A stretch of 64,000 nucleotides of DNA from Campylobacterales bacterium (GTDB taxonomy: Bacteria; Campylobacterota; Campylobacteria; Campylobacterales; Sulfurospirillaceae), in the NCBI GenBank assembly GCA_016930915.1, contig JAFGFU010000013.1, positions 1 through 64,000 of the forward strand, written 5' to 3'. The translations under genes were made by a program, and so were the position numbers. Shown here one piece after another: positions 48,178 to 56,551 of the stretch (its first letter is position 1; each line of letters begins with the position of its first letter). The notes beneath the pieces were generated by a model. The model searched no databases and was not told the DNA's origin. It worked only from the letters and a program-made list of their open reading frames with translations.

Positions 48178-49386
48178 TTAGTGTAAAAAGTTAAAAGTAA
48201 AGCCCTGACCCCTAATTTTATAGGTAGTTACATCAGTTGTGTCATATTTATCAAGGTGTATGGTGTAATAGAGCATTTGACTTCGATCTTTCAGGTACAT
48301 CTCGGAGTAGTCGTTAGCGTTGATGTTATTGTAGGCTTCGAGGTTACCTTGAATGGCAAATGGGGTTAAGTGAACGAGTGCGTAGAGCGTGGCGGTGTCG
48401 GTTTTGGCTTGCGAAGAGATGGAAGCGGCGGTATTGTCAGTGAGGAAGTCGATATTAAGATTAGTACTATTGTTAATCTGTTGTTTTATGCTAACAATAT
48501 CATCTGCTACATTTCCACTTGAAGATATTTGAAAGAGGTTAAGAAGTTTTTCTACACTGGTTGAAATGACATTATCAACATGATAACTCTCATAAAACTC
48601 TGTAACTTCTCCCACGGTCATTTCTTTGTTAATCTCTGCAAATATAGAATAAAAACTAATCATATTTGCCAAAGTAACACTACTGTGCCCAGAATTTGGG
48701 AATTCAACATCAATACTGCCAAGGTTGATACCGATACCTGCAACGAAGGTCAATCCATCACCTGCGATGATATTTGTGATTTTACTCTCGGAATAAACAT
48801 CAATACCAAACATAACTTTAATATTTCCCCATATACCATCAATTCCAGGGGCATTGTAGGTATAAGCTTCATTGACAACAATTGGATGTTTTGAGACAAA
48901 AATTTGAGCTAAAAAACCTCCCAAAGAGTGACCTGTTACGTCTATAATTTCATTTGTGCCTAAAAGTCCTAAACCGCCTTCTGAGACAGGAGTGGTAAGC
49001 CTTCGATAAAATGCTTCTAAAGCTACATTTTGCTCATATGCCACACCTGTTGTGCCAAGAAAAACATCATTGAGAATGTCTTTAAAGGTATTTGCTTCGG
49101 TACCACGAATAGCGATGACATGACGATTAAGCTCATTATCCCAAAAGAGTGTCGCTCCAAAACCTGTGATGTTGTCGGAGTATTGGTATTCGACTCGGTA
49201 GCGTTTTGCAAATTCTTCTGCTTGGGACTGGGTGAAGTCGTAAGATTCTGCAAAAACTCCTGTATTTTCTTGGAGGATGTTTCTATATGCTTGCGTATCT
49301 AACTGACCAAAAACACTAGTTAAATCATGGTATGTAGCCACTGCCATCCATGCGTTTGATTCATAACTTAAAATCTCATTTGCCAT
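48178..49386 (-). CDS. Lipase-fold protein (class 3-like), paralogue without RTX repeats
   Basis: 402 residues, start ATG 49386 with AAGGAG. Alpha/beta-hydrolase of the fungal-type lipase_3 group: AIRGTE strand, nucleophile elbow TGHSLGG with Ser154, and a downstream Asp/His region not pinpointed. Most of the protein is paralogous to the RTX lipase further right (shared TATLYALVHL.PF.IQG and MLYYTI segments), but it has no calcium-binding repeats. No signal peptide. It overlaps the upstream membrane-protein gene by 11 bases. The C-terminus is probably truncated by a frameshift (see the adjacent 85-base feature). Confidence 0.78.
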   Translation of the reverse strand: MANEILSYESNAWMAVATYHDLTSVFGQLDTQAYRNILQENTGVFAESYDFTQSQAEEFAKRYRVEYQYSDNITGFGATLFWDNELNRHVIAIRGTEANTFKDILNDVFLGTTGVAYEQNVALEAFYRRLTTPVSEGGLGLLGTNEIIDVTGHSLGGFLAQIFVSKHPIVVNEAYTYNAPGIDGIWGNIKVMFGIDVYSESKITNIIAGDGLTFVAGIGINLGSIDVEFPNSGHSSVTLANMISFYSIFAEINKEMTVGEVTEFYESYHVDNVISTSVEKLLNLFQISSSGNVADDIVSIKQQINNSTNLNIDFLTDNTAASISSQAKTDTATLYALVHLTPFAIQGNLEAYNNINANDYSEMYLKDRSQMLYYTIHLDKYDTTDVTTYKIRGQGFTFNFLH

Positions 49387-50038
49387 TGTTTACTCCTTCT
49401 TTATTTTTTAGTTTTAATGTTTGTTCTAAAAGCATATATGGATAATTTTCACATTTTTGAGTAGGATTTGATACTCCAGATACTAAATGATTAGCAATTA
49501 TCCCAATCCAAGCTCCGAAGTAGTCAAATCCTATATCCTCACCCAAAATTTCATCGGTAGTTCGGTCTTTAACCAATGCTCTATTTTTAACAATTGGAAG
49601 CCATTTTATGGGCTTACTTTTTTCATTGTAAATAAATATATACTTACTTAGGGGTTCTTTTATTAACTGGATTGTTTGATTAGTATCAGTGAGGTCTAAA
49701 TGTTGTATCTCCTTGCCTTTCCAACCATTATTAATACCTTCAATATATCTGAAGCCTATATTTTTATAAAAACTGGAATCTCCAATTGCAATACTGTTTT
49801 TAGTTAAAAACCCATCCACTTCCACACTTTTATATACCTTCAGCCCACCTTCTGTTTTACACAAATTGTCAAAGTAAATCTTTCCAATGATTACATCCCA
49901 AGTAGGAAGCAAGATGAAAAACAAAATAGCTAAAATCGCATAGCGTTTCTTTTGTGATTTATCATATACGTATTCCACACCTTTAAATGAAACAAATAGA
50001 TAAAGCACTATCAAGACTATAATGGTAAGTCCTATCAT
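49376..50038 (-). CDS. Two-helix membrane protein, candidate immunity partner of the lipase
   Basis: 220 residues with two N-terminal membrane helices (about 2-18 and 33-49), a conserved PTWDVIIGKI segment, and a soluble domain with Cys near residues 59 and 198. It is paralogous to the membrane protein that precedes the second lipase (PTWD/PTYD after the helices; DRTTDEILG versus NQTGETIAY; KCENYP versus VCGYKYP). It starts with a strong GAGGAGG site and its end overlaps the lipase start. Function unknown; an immunity role is inference from pairing and location. Confidence 0.6.
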   Translation of the reverse strand: MIGLTIIVLIVLYLFVSFKGVEYVYDKSQKKRYAILAILFFILLPTWDVIIGKIYFDNLCKTEGGLKVYKSVEVDGFLTKNSIAIGDSSFYKNIGFRYIEGINNGWKGKEIQHLDLTDTNQTIQLIKEPLSKYIFIYNEKSKPIKWLPIVKNRALVKDRTTDEILGEDIGFDYFGAWIGIIANHLVSGVSNPTQKCENYPYMLLEQTLKLKNKEGVNNGK

Positions 50039-50078
50039 CTTTTGCCCTCCTCTTCTATCTTTACATGTAAACTATTAT

Positions 50079-50151
50079 CTAGCTCATGCAACTTGTACTT
50101 CTTCACCACTGTTTGCCCCTTTGTGTTGAATTTCATTTCTTACATGTAAAG
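50079..50151 (-). repeat. 73-bp repeat, copy A
   Basis: About 81 percent identical (59 of 73 positions by eye) to 54467-54539. It lies just upstream of the first membrane-protein gene and contains a TTACATGTAA copy at 50140-50149. Read on the minus strand in the RTX frame it encodes RNEIQHKGANSGEEVQVA; differences from copy B fall only at first and third codon positions in that frame. Confidence 0.75.
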
Positions 50152-51664
50152 ATTTCATTGTGTGGAAATGTTTACATGTAAGAAGATTATTTGTACAATT
50201 GTTATGATCTAATAATGATTTTATCTTGAACATGTCACAGTTTGTGTCACAGAAACAAACATCCCCATACGTTCCCACCACTTCACCTAAAGCATTCACA
50301 CTGTAACTAATGCCATTGGTACCAAGCGCTGTTTTAAAGGTTGTGTATGAAAGCAGTGTGTCATCGAAACTCTCTAAAGTGTCTAAACCATAACGATAGA
50401 CCATGGTGGAGAGTAGTAAGGTAGAGAGTGTGTCAGCTGGTGTGGTGGTAAGTGTGGTTTGAAGTTTGGTGATGAGTTCATCTTTACTTAAAGATTCACC
50501 GTACAGTGCATCACTGAGGAATTCTATCATTTGGGAGTATTGAAGCTCTTTATAGGCATCATTCATCGCTACACTGGCTTCGGTTCCTATGACATCAGAG
50601 GTTGTGACACTATCAGCTACCATACTAAAGCTTTTTCCTGCAAAGGCTTCTAAGATAGCAACATCTCTGGCATAGGCATAGACTTCTTTGACTTTAATGG
50701 GTGTTGCATTGATATATCCGTAAGGATGGTTAAGGATGTATTGTTCTCCTCTAGTTGTGGTGGCACTGATGGTATCGGTACCCGTCCAACGTGCAACCAT
50801 ATCTTTAAACGCACTGCTAAAATTTGAGAAACTCATGGAAGAGGCATTGTTTAAAAGGTTGGTGACTTTGGCTTCTAAAACACTATCATCATTCATCGCA
50901 TCTCTTAAATCTTTGACTCTGCCACTGCCTTCGATGGTGGGAAGTGAAGCAACGCTTTCTTTGATGGGTGTGGTGTAGTCATAGGTGGTATCGGATTTAT
51001 CTTGGTAAAACCAGACATCATTGATGGTTTTTGTCTCACCATTTTGGGTAAAAGAAGAACTATCTGAGATTTGGTTATAAGCTTCAGAGGTTGAAGTCTC
51101 TGTAGCATTGAGGTTAATGGTGGTGATGTTTAACTCTTCGAGTGTTTTAAGTTCATCTGTTGTGCTAATGCCATCACTGTTCGTGTCCATCCATACTTTG
51201 AGATGAGAGTAGATGCTGTCTTTTGCATCAATGACATTATCGTGATTGAGATCGTATTGGCTCAAAGCTTCAAAGCCATCTTTGGCATTGGTTCCATTGG
51301 CGAGTTTGGTGTTGTTTCCAAAGAGTTCTGAGCCATTGGTGACTTTGCCATCATTGTTTAGATCTAGGGTTAAGAGTCCATCACTGCTTTCAGTCCAACT
51401 GGTTCGCTCACGAAAGCCATCTCCGTCCATATCGAAGTAGGTTTGTGTAGCATATAAAGGCATAGATGTCATACCATCATTATCTAAGTCTAAAACCAAG
51501 GGAGAGGAGAAATCCTCTAAGGTGACACCCGTACCTGTATGGTGGGTAGCGATAGTTGTGCCACCTGTTATTGAAGGTAAAATTGTTTCACTGGTGGCAA
51601 CAGGGGTTTCTATCGTTAATGTAGCGCCGCTATCGGCTACAAATTGAAAGCCATTACTGGTTAA
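50084..51664 (-). pseudogene. C-terminal part of the RTX lipase, separated by a frameshift
   Basis: The frame is open from the T5 run at 51663-51667 to the stop at 50084. It reads FLTSNGFQFVADSGATLTIE at the junction and continues into SSPLVLDLDNDG, the central region typical of large RTX exoproteins. Several calcium-binding DxDxDG loops follow (YFDMDGDGF, LDLNNDGKV, MDTNSDGIS). The last ~60 residues are cysteine-rich and contain two palindrome copies. A TTG at 51499 could start a separate 471-residue product, but the 54 open codons before it and the perfect join to the lipase show it is the rest of one gene. Confidence 0.7.
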
Positions 51665-53544
51665 AAATAGGTTCCATGATCTTCTTGGGAATAGTAGTGT
51701 GTCTCACCAAGCTCCATACTCGCACCACTTAAAAGATTTCCTTGGAAAATGACTCTTCCTTTGCCATCACTGTCAATAACCGTATCGCCTGCATCAACGA
51801 TATATGTATCATAGCCATCTCCCCCCATTAAGAGGTCATTACCTTCACCACCTTCTAGAGTATCATTGCCTTTATTTCCTATTAAAATATCATCACCCTC
51901 TGTTCCTTCTAGGGTATTATCGTTTTCAGTGCCTTGAATAGAATCTGCTTCTGGTGTTGTCATAAGATCTAAGATATTTTCTTCATCCAAAAGAGTTCCA
52001 TCTGCAAATTCAAAGTACTCTATACGGTTTTCTTTGGTGTACCAGTCTTTAAGAGTAATACTATCGCTTTGGCTACTATCTTTAAGAGTGATGATAAGGT
52101 CATTACCGTCATATTGTACTATCAGGTCATCTTTTGTGATATTTTTTCCAAATAGGAGCGTATCGTCTCCACTTTTATCGTAAACAGTATCTAGAAAATC
52201 TCCTCTTTGGAAGTAGTAAGTGTCATTTCCAGCACCTCCTCTTAGGCTATCTACTCCTTTACCACCTTCTAGGTAGTCATTACCTGTATTACCCTCTAGG
52301 GCATCATTTCCATTCATACCAAAGATAAAGTCATCTCCGCTACTGCCGTTTAAGACCGTTTCATTATCATCTGTTTCTTTGCCAAAGAGGACTTTACTGG
52401 TGTAAACCACGCCACTTTGTCTGGTATAAGTCTCAATGTTTGTTGCTACATCTTTATAGTAGATAGCTTTTCCACTGGTTTCACTTTTTGGTTTAATGGT
52501 ATAGTAGAGCATTTCAGAGCGTTTTTGCATATACATATCGGAGTAGTCATCTACTTTGAGGGTTTTATAAGCTTGTAAATCTCCTTGGATAGTGAAAGGG
52601 TTTAAGTGAACGAGGGCGTAGAGGGTGGCAGTGTTGGTTTTAGCTTCATTGGCAATGGTTGGGGCTGGAGTATCGGTGAGGAAAGTGAAAGAAAGTCCTG
52701 ATGCTTGATAAACTCCAACATCATTGAAAACTTGTTCTGTTTTTTCAAAGCTTCCTTTAGAAAGATATGCTAACGAGAGTTCTTCGTAATTGCTGTTTGA
52801 AAAATGGGTTAAGACTTCATTATAGTGAGCTATTGCACTATTGAGTATAGGCATTCTATGTCCATCAGCTTCTATGTCTGCTCCCCAAATAGGTATAAAC
52901 GCATCGCCTAAGTGTTCTGATATAGCACCTGTTAAAAGATTTGAAAGAAAATCTCCATTTAGGTCTCCTCCATCTTGATACGAGATATTGGCGATGTTAT
53001 CTTTGGCGAAAGCTTCGGCTGAAGAGGTGTAGATGCCTACTGCTTCAAGGACTCTTGCTACGATATTAAGCGGACCGTTTGGTGGGTATTTGGTAAGAGC
53101 ATCTGCTCCCCAAGGGTTATAAGCATAACCCTTTATACCTAAACTTGCTCCGACTTGTTGGGTGAGGATACCACCTAGGCTATGACCTGTGAGCGTGAGG
53201 CTTGATTTATCGATACCATAAGTTTGGATTGCGTTATTTACAAACTCTACGGCACTGTTGTATTGAGGATTGTAATTAGCTAATGGTAGTGCTGTAATAT
53301 CAATTATTCCATCCACTAGACTATCGGTGCCACGAAAAGCGATAACATACTGAGTGCCGCTTTTTAGCAAAAGGGCTTGGAAGCCGTTGAGGCTACTGTC
53401 GGATGTGTGGTCAATTACTTCGTATTCTGTTCCATTGGCAACTAATGTTCCAGGATTATCTGTAAAATATTTTTGTCCATTATCTGCATAAACCTCGTTT
53501 GAAACAATCCCCATTGTTGTGATTGTATTTGCACTTGTATCCAT
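51661..53544 (-). CDS. RTX lipase, N-terminal part (frameshifted)
   Basis: 627 residues before the premature TAA. Residues 1-350 are a lipase domain with the nucleophile elbow TGHSLGG (Ser122) and AFRGTDS. Then come glycine-rich RTX nonapeptides in two blocks (GMNGNDALEGNTGNDYLEGG; GNKGNDTLEGGEGNDLLMGG), which bind calcium after type I secretion. AAGGAG precedes the ATG. It starts 2 bases after the upstream membrane protein stops. The protein continues in another frame, so the full product would be about 1150 residues. No type I secretion genes lie in the window. Confidence 0.85.
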   Translation of the reverse strand: MDTSANTITTMGIVSNEVYADNGQKYFTDNPGTLVANGTEYEVIDHTSDSSLNGFQALLLKSGTQYVIAFRGTDSLVDGIIDITALPLANYNPQYNSAVEFVNNAIQTYGIDKSSLTLTGHSLGGILTQQVGASLGIKGYAYNPWGADALTKYPPNGPLNIVARVLEAVGIYTSSAEAFAKDNIANISYQDGGDLNGDFLSNLLTGAISEHLGDAFIPIWGADIEADGHRMPILNSAIAHYNEVLTHFSNSNYEELSLAYLSKGSFEKTEQVFNDVGVYQASGLSFTFLTDTPAPTIANEAKTNTATLYALVHLNPFTIQGDLQAYKTLKVDDYSDMYMQKRSEMLYYTIKPKSETSGKAIYYKDVATNIETYTRQSGVVYTSKVLFGKETDDNETVLNGSSGDDFIFGMNGNDALEGNTGNDYLEGGKGVDSLRGGAGNDTYYFQRGDFLDTVYDKSGDDTLLFGKNITKDDLIVQYDGNDLIITLKDSSQSDSITLKDWYTKENRIEYFEFADGTLLDEENILDLMTTPEADSIQGTENDNTLEGTEGDDILIGNKGNDTLEGGEGNDLLMGGDGYDTYIVDAGDTVIDSDGKGRVIFQGNLLSGASMELGETHYYSQEDHGTYF

Positions 53545-53545
53545 T

Positions 53546-54370
53546 TTATTTTTCTCCTTTTATGTATTTGTTGTAAAGTGTTGTATTTAATCCATCTATA
53601 TGTTTTATCCCACCACGATGATTAGCTCTTTTATAATTAAACATTTCATCAAAATTGGGATACTTATATCCACACACAGGCTCTTTCCAATAATACTTAT
53701 CACCCTGTACCAAATCAGGGAATGCATTGTAAAAAAAATGCATTACCCTTCTATTGTAAGCAATAGTTTCCCCTGTTTGATTATCAATGATTTTCGTTTC
53801 ATCCGAATATAGAAACTTGCTTGAGAGTTGGTTTAGCTTCACTTCATCGAAGGTGACGGTATAGTTCATCTTTGGCATGGTCTCTTTGGTGTAAATCTGC
53901 TCAGATGTTTCCATGATATTTTGTGCTATTGCATTGACCCTATCGTAATAGGGTTGTCCTCTGTCCTTCTCTAAAGGTTTGAGTTCTTCCCATACAGAAG
54001 CATTGGTTTCATAGGTGTAAATCTTCCCATCCTCACCGTTAAGTGCCATAGTTTTGAGATGAATGCCGTCAAGATAGTTCATAACCATCAGCTTCCTATC
54101 CTCTTTACTAAATCCAGGATAAACATTATCTTCCCAGTAGATACTTTCTGGATACTCTACTTTTTTACTGATGTAGGTTGATGGGGTTGTAAGACAATGG
54201 TATGCTCCAAGAGTGTTGGTTATGATAATGTCGTAAGTTGGGATTAAAAAGATAATCGCGAGTACCGCTCGATGTAGCCATTTCTTCTCACTAAATCGTT
54301 TGGTGATTTTATATACTCCCATAGCTACCAATGTATAAATCAGTAGAAAAAATCCTATTAGCATACCCAT
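53546..54370 (-). CDS. Two-helix membrane protein, candidate immunity partner of the RTX lipase
   Basis: 274 residues from ATG 54370, which has AAGGAG well spaced upstream. Two N-terminal membrane helices (about 3-18 and 31-48), the motif IPTYDIIIT, then a soluble domain. It is the paralogue of the smaller membrane protein before the first lipase and, like it, lies immediately upstream of the lipase it is paired with (2-base gap). The pair order is membrane protein first. Function unknown; immunity is inferred. Confidence 0.6.
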   Translation of the reverse strand: MGMLIGFFLLIYTLVAMGVYKITKRFSEKKWLHRAVLAIIFLIPTYDIIITNTLGAYHCLTTPSTYISKKVEYPESIYWEDNVYPGFSKEDRKLMVMNYLDGIHLKTMALNGEDGKIYTYETNASVWEELKPLEKDRGQPYYDRVNAIAQNIMETSEQIYTKETMPKMNYTVTFDEVKLNQLSSKFLYSDETKIIDNQTGETIAYNRRVMHFFYNAFPDLVQGDKYYWKEPVCGYKYPNFDEMFNYKRANHRGGIKHIDGLNTTLYNKYIKGEK

Positions 54371-54466
54371 TGGCTCTCTCCTTGTTTTATCTTTACATGT
54401 AAAACTATTTCTAGTTTTTCTCTCCAACATTTCAACATACCGCCTCCTTATGTTTGTTATGTTTTT

Positions 54467-54539
54467 CTAGCCCCTGCCACCTTAATTTCTTTACCACTAT
54501 TTGCCCTTTTATGTTTAATTTCATTTCTTATATATAAAG
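54467..54539 (-). repeat. 73-bp repeat, copy B
   Basis: Second copy of the 50079-50151 repeat, about 100 bases upstream of the second membrane-protein gene and overlapping the end of the radical-SAM gene. The palindrome is altered to TTATATATAA by two symmetrical transitions. It may be the relic of another RTX gene end. Confidence 0.7.
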
Positions 54540-55271
54540 CCGTTCTATACCAGTGAGTTCACCACATTGTGTACAACAAGAAGGAACACTCTTTTGTGCT
54601 AAGTGTTGTCGTATTTCTTTCGTTGATAAAACTTTAGTGGGATCAATCATAAAGCAACATGGAGCCTTAGTACCATCCACAAAGTAGTAACGCATCTTTT
54701 CATTCTCTAAGTAAGAGCACTTAAATGTTGTATAGGGTAATGGTTCAGTAATGTAATGTGCCTGATAACTCTTTTTAGGTTGCAAATTTTGGATAGTAAG
54801 AGAAATACTATGCTCTTTTGCAAATGCTTTAAGAGGCGCTAGGTCTTGTCCATAATTTACCGCATAAAGTTTGATCTTTTTAGGGATAAGTGCATGGCAG
54901 GCTAAAAGATGTTTGATGGTTTGAGCCGGTGATGTTCTACCTCTTTTTCTGGCGATCTCTTCATCAAGCGTATCCAAAGAAAAGCCAAGAGTATCTAACA
55001 AGAAGAGATATTTTAGATCTATTGCTATACTGCCATTAGTGATAATTCCTATACGATGACCTCTCTCTTTCGCCAAGATAACCATTTTCCAAAAAGAAGG
55101 ATGTAAGAGTGGTTCTCCTGTACCTTGAAGCAAGAGCAATGTAGGCTTTTTTTCAGATTGAATAATCTTCTTAAAACACTCCACGGACATATGCCTATGA
55201 GGCAATGTATCTTGAGGGCAGTAGAAATAATGGGCATTACATACTGTTGTTATTTCTATTTGAGTAAACAC
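54528..55271 (-). CDS. Radical-SAM-like protein with a disrupted cluster motif
   Basis: 247 residues starting at GTG 55271. It has the radical-SAM fold: the N-terminal strand and loop ITTVCNAHYFYCPQ, GTGEP for the SAM amino group, and a C-terminal SPASM-like set of cysteines (KAPCCF, SCCTQCGE). But the CxxxCxxC motif is Cys11, Tyr15, Cys18: the middle cysteine is Tyr, a single G-to-A change (TGT to TAT). Without it the 4Fe-4S cluster should not form normally. Start overlaps the stop of the small gene upstream (TAGTG). Confidence 0.75.
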   Translation of the reverse strand: MFTQIEITTVCNAHYFYCPQDTLPHRHMSVECFKKIIQSEKKPTLLLLQGTGEPLLHPSFWKMVILAKERGHRIGIITNGSIAIDLKYLFLLDTLGFSLDTLDEEIARKRGRTSPAQTIKHLLACHALIPKKIKLYAVNYGQDLAPLKAFAKEHSISLTIQNLQPKKSYQAHYITEPLPYTTFKCSYLENEKMRYYFVDGTKAPCCFMIDPTKVLSTKEIRQHLAQKSVPSCCTQCGELTGIERLYI

Positions 55272-55405
55272 TATGCACGTTCCTTACTTGAAATATGTGT
55301 TTTTAACATATTTTTCGCTTTGGCACCATAATGGAAATTGAGCATGGCAAGCTTGAGGAAATATTCACTTTGTTCATGCGATATAGCTTCTAATTGATTG
55401 ATCAT
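55271..55405 (-). CDS. Small 44-residue protein coupled to the radical-SAM gene
   Basis: 44 codons, MINQLEAISHEQSEYFLKLA and onward to KTHISSKERA, ATG at 55405. Its TAG overlaps the GTG of the radical-SAM gene by one base, so it is co-translated. There is no cysteine and no leader-like GG motif, so a classical RiPP precursor is not shown; lysine/tyrosine-rich helical peptide. Ribosome-binding site weak (GAAAGAAAA). Confidence 0.5.
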   Translation of the reverse strand: MINQLEAISHEQSEYFLKLAMLNFHYGAKAKNMLKTHISSKERA

Positions 55406-55735
55406 TTTTATTTTCTTTCATGTAACCTTGTTTTTTTCAAAGGCGGTTATTGTTTATGTCCTACGGACATATTTTACATGTAAAGGCGATATGGGAACTA
55501 AAGTAATGTATAAAAAGCAATGATCACACGTTGAGGAAATGTTAGAGAAAATCTATTCAATACGCCCCCGTTTTGAGTTACGCACATATATCGGATTGTC
55601 TAATGGGGTGCTATTCTAGTCTTTATAGCCTTAAATTTATAACTCAAAGTATTACTCAGTAACTTTCACGCAAAGTGCAGAACTGGGAAGTTTTTGACCA
55701 GAAAATAAAAAATAAGATGCGGGATTTTGAAGTAT
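55406..55735. other. Gene-free spacer between the small gene and tRNA-Sec
   Basis: About 330 bases without a convincing gene. It contains one TTTACATGTAAA copy (55473-55484). A minus-strand reading that ends SKTSQFCTLRESY appears opposite the tRNA and has no ribosome-binding site; I regard it as non-coding. Confidence 0.5.
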
Positions 55736-55835
55736 TGGCGAGAGGGTGGAGGAATCGAACCTCCCAAGAGACGGTCAACCGCCCCTCCAATCGGCTTTGA
55801 AGGCCGTGGTGCACACCAGAGTCACATACCCCCCG
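55736..55835 (-). tRNA. selC: tRNA-Sec (anticodon TCA)
   Basis: Selenocysteine tRNA of about 100 nt on the minus strand. It has the anticodon loop CTTCAAA (TCA), a long variable arm, T-arm GGAGG-TTCGATT-CCTCC, discriminator G and encoded CCA (3-prime end 55736). The exact 5-prime end is uncertain by one base: an 8-bp acceptor with the 3-prime strand ACCCTCTC fits best if it begins at 55835, with one mismatch. The gene implies that the organism makes selenoproteins such as formate dehydrogenase. Confidence 0.92.
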
Positions 55836-55848
55836 CAAAAGGAAAATA

Positions 55849-55854
55849 ATTTTA
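55849..55854 (-). promoter_or_regulatory. Candidate -10 for tRNA-Sec
   Basis: TAAAAT on the minus strand (55854-55849) lies about 14 bases upstream of the tRNA 5-prime end. A T-rich region precedes it. Confidence 0.45.
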
Positions 55855-55893
55855 ACCTATCTTTGCTTTAGTGAGAATAAAGTTTCTATTCTT

Positions 55894-55899
55894 TATAAT
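55894..55899 (+). promoter_or_regulatory. -10 element of the lytic transglycosylase gene
   Basis: TATAAT at 55894-55899, about 29 bases before the ATG at 55928, with AGGAGG at 55917-55922 as the ribosome-binding site. Confidence 0.6.
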
Positions 55900-55927
55900 G
55901 AAAAGAAGTTCATAGCAGGAGGTTTAC

Positions 55928-56551
55928 ATGGCATTTCGTCTTTTTCTGTTGCTTTGTTTGCCTCTTTTCTTATGGGCAGCACCAAAACAATCAAATGAAA
56001 ACATTTGGGTCAAGGTGGGGCAGATTTATGGGATTGAACCGAGTCTTCTCTATTCCATTGCTAAGGTTGAGAGTAACCTAGATCGATATGTGGTTGCTTT
56101 TAGTGCTCATAAAATGACGCCCAAACAAGCCAGAGAGTTAGAAGCTTTTTTGAAACAAAAAGGCATTGAGAGTCAAATGCACACAAAAGTTATCTCGATT
56201 AGAAGTAAAAATAAATATGAAGCCAGCCATGTCGTGCATTTCCTGTACACACGTAATTACCCACGTTTTGACATGGGTATCATGCAAATTAACTCCATTC
56301 ATAAACCTATGCTTGATAGAGCAAATATCTCTTTTTATGACCTCTTTGACCCTAAGGTTAACATCCAAGTAGGCGCATATATTCTAGCAACGTGTTTTGC
56401 TAAACATAAAAATAACAAAGACGCCATTAATGCCTACAATGGCAAAATTAAAGACAACCCTTACTCTGCCAAAGTATTTAAAGAATTCAAAAAGCTTTAC
56501 AGCTCCTATCAAAAAGACAACTCAAAACTTCACTACAAAGACCCATCATAA
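55928..56551 (+). CDS. Lytic transglycosylase (SLT domain), exported
   Basis: 207 residues with a signal peptide (cleavage likely after LWAA, near residue 18). The SLT-type domain contains the catalytic Glu48 (SIAKVESN), and the FDMGIMQINSIH and AYNGK motifs of the family. It cleaves peptidoglycan glycan strands to 1,6-anhydro products in the periplasm; small soluble forms often serve secretion or flagellar assembly. Its end overlaps the response-regulator gene by 6 bases, tail to tail. Confidence 0.92.
   Translation: MAFRLFLLLCLPLFLWAAPKQSNENIWVKVGQIYGIEPSLLYSIAKVESNLDRYVVAFSAHKMTPKQARELEAFLKQKGIESQMHTKVISIRSKNKYEASHVVHFLYTRNYPRFDMGIMQINSIHKPMLDRANISFYDLFDPKVNIQVGAYILATCFAKHKNNKDAINAYNGKIKDNPYSAKVFKEFKKLYSSYQKDNSKLHYKDPS

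Noticed and set aside
50037-50138. Short frame MKFNTKGQTVVKK... before the first membrane protein, with an AbrB-like look and a stop that overlaps the next ATG
   Set aside because: The matching frame in the other repeat copy is interrupted, and substitutions between the copies hit second codon positions in this frame but only first and third in the alternative frame. The alternative frame is the more likely coding one.
51499-51499. TTG start for an independent 471-residue EF-hand protein
   Set aside because: The same frame is open for 54 codons upstream, right to the point where the lipase frame breaks, so it is a gene fragment rather than a separate gene.
55656-55838. 60-codon minus-strand frame next to tRNA-Sec
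   Set aside because: It covers the tRNA-Sec gene itself; the RNA structure explains the sequence.
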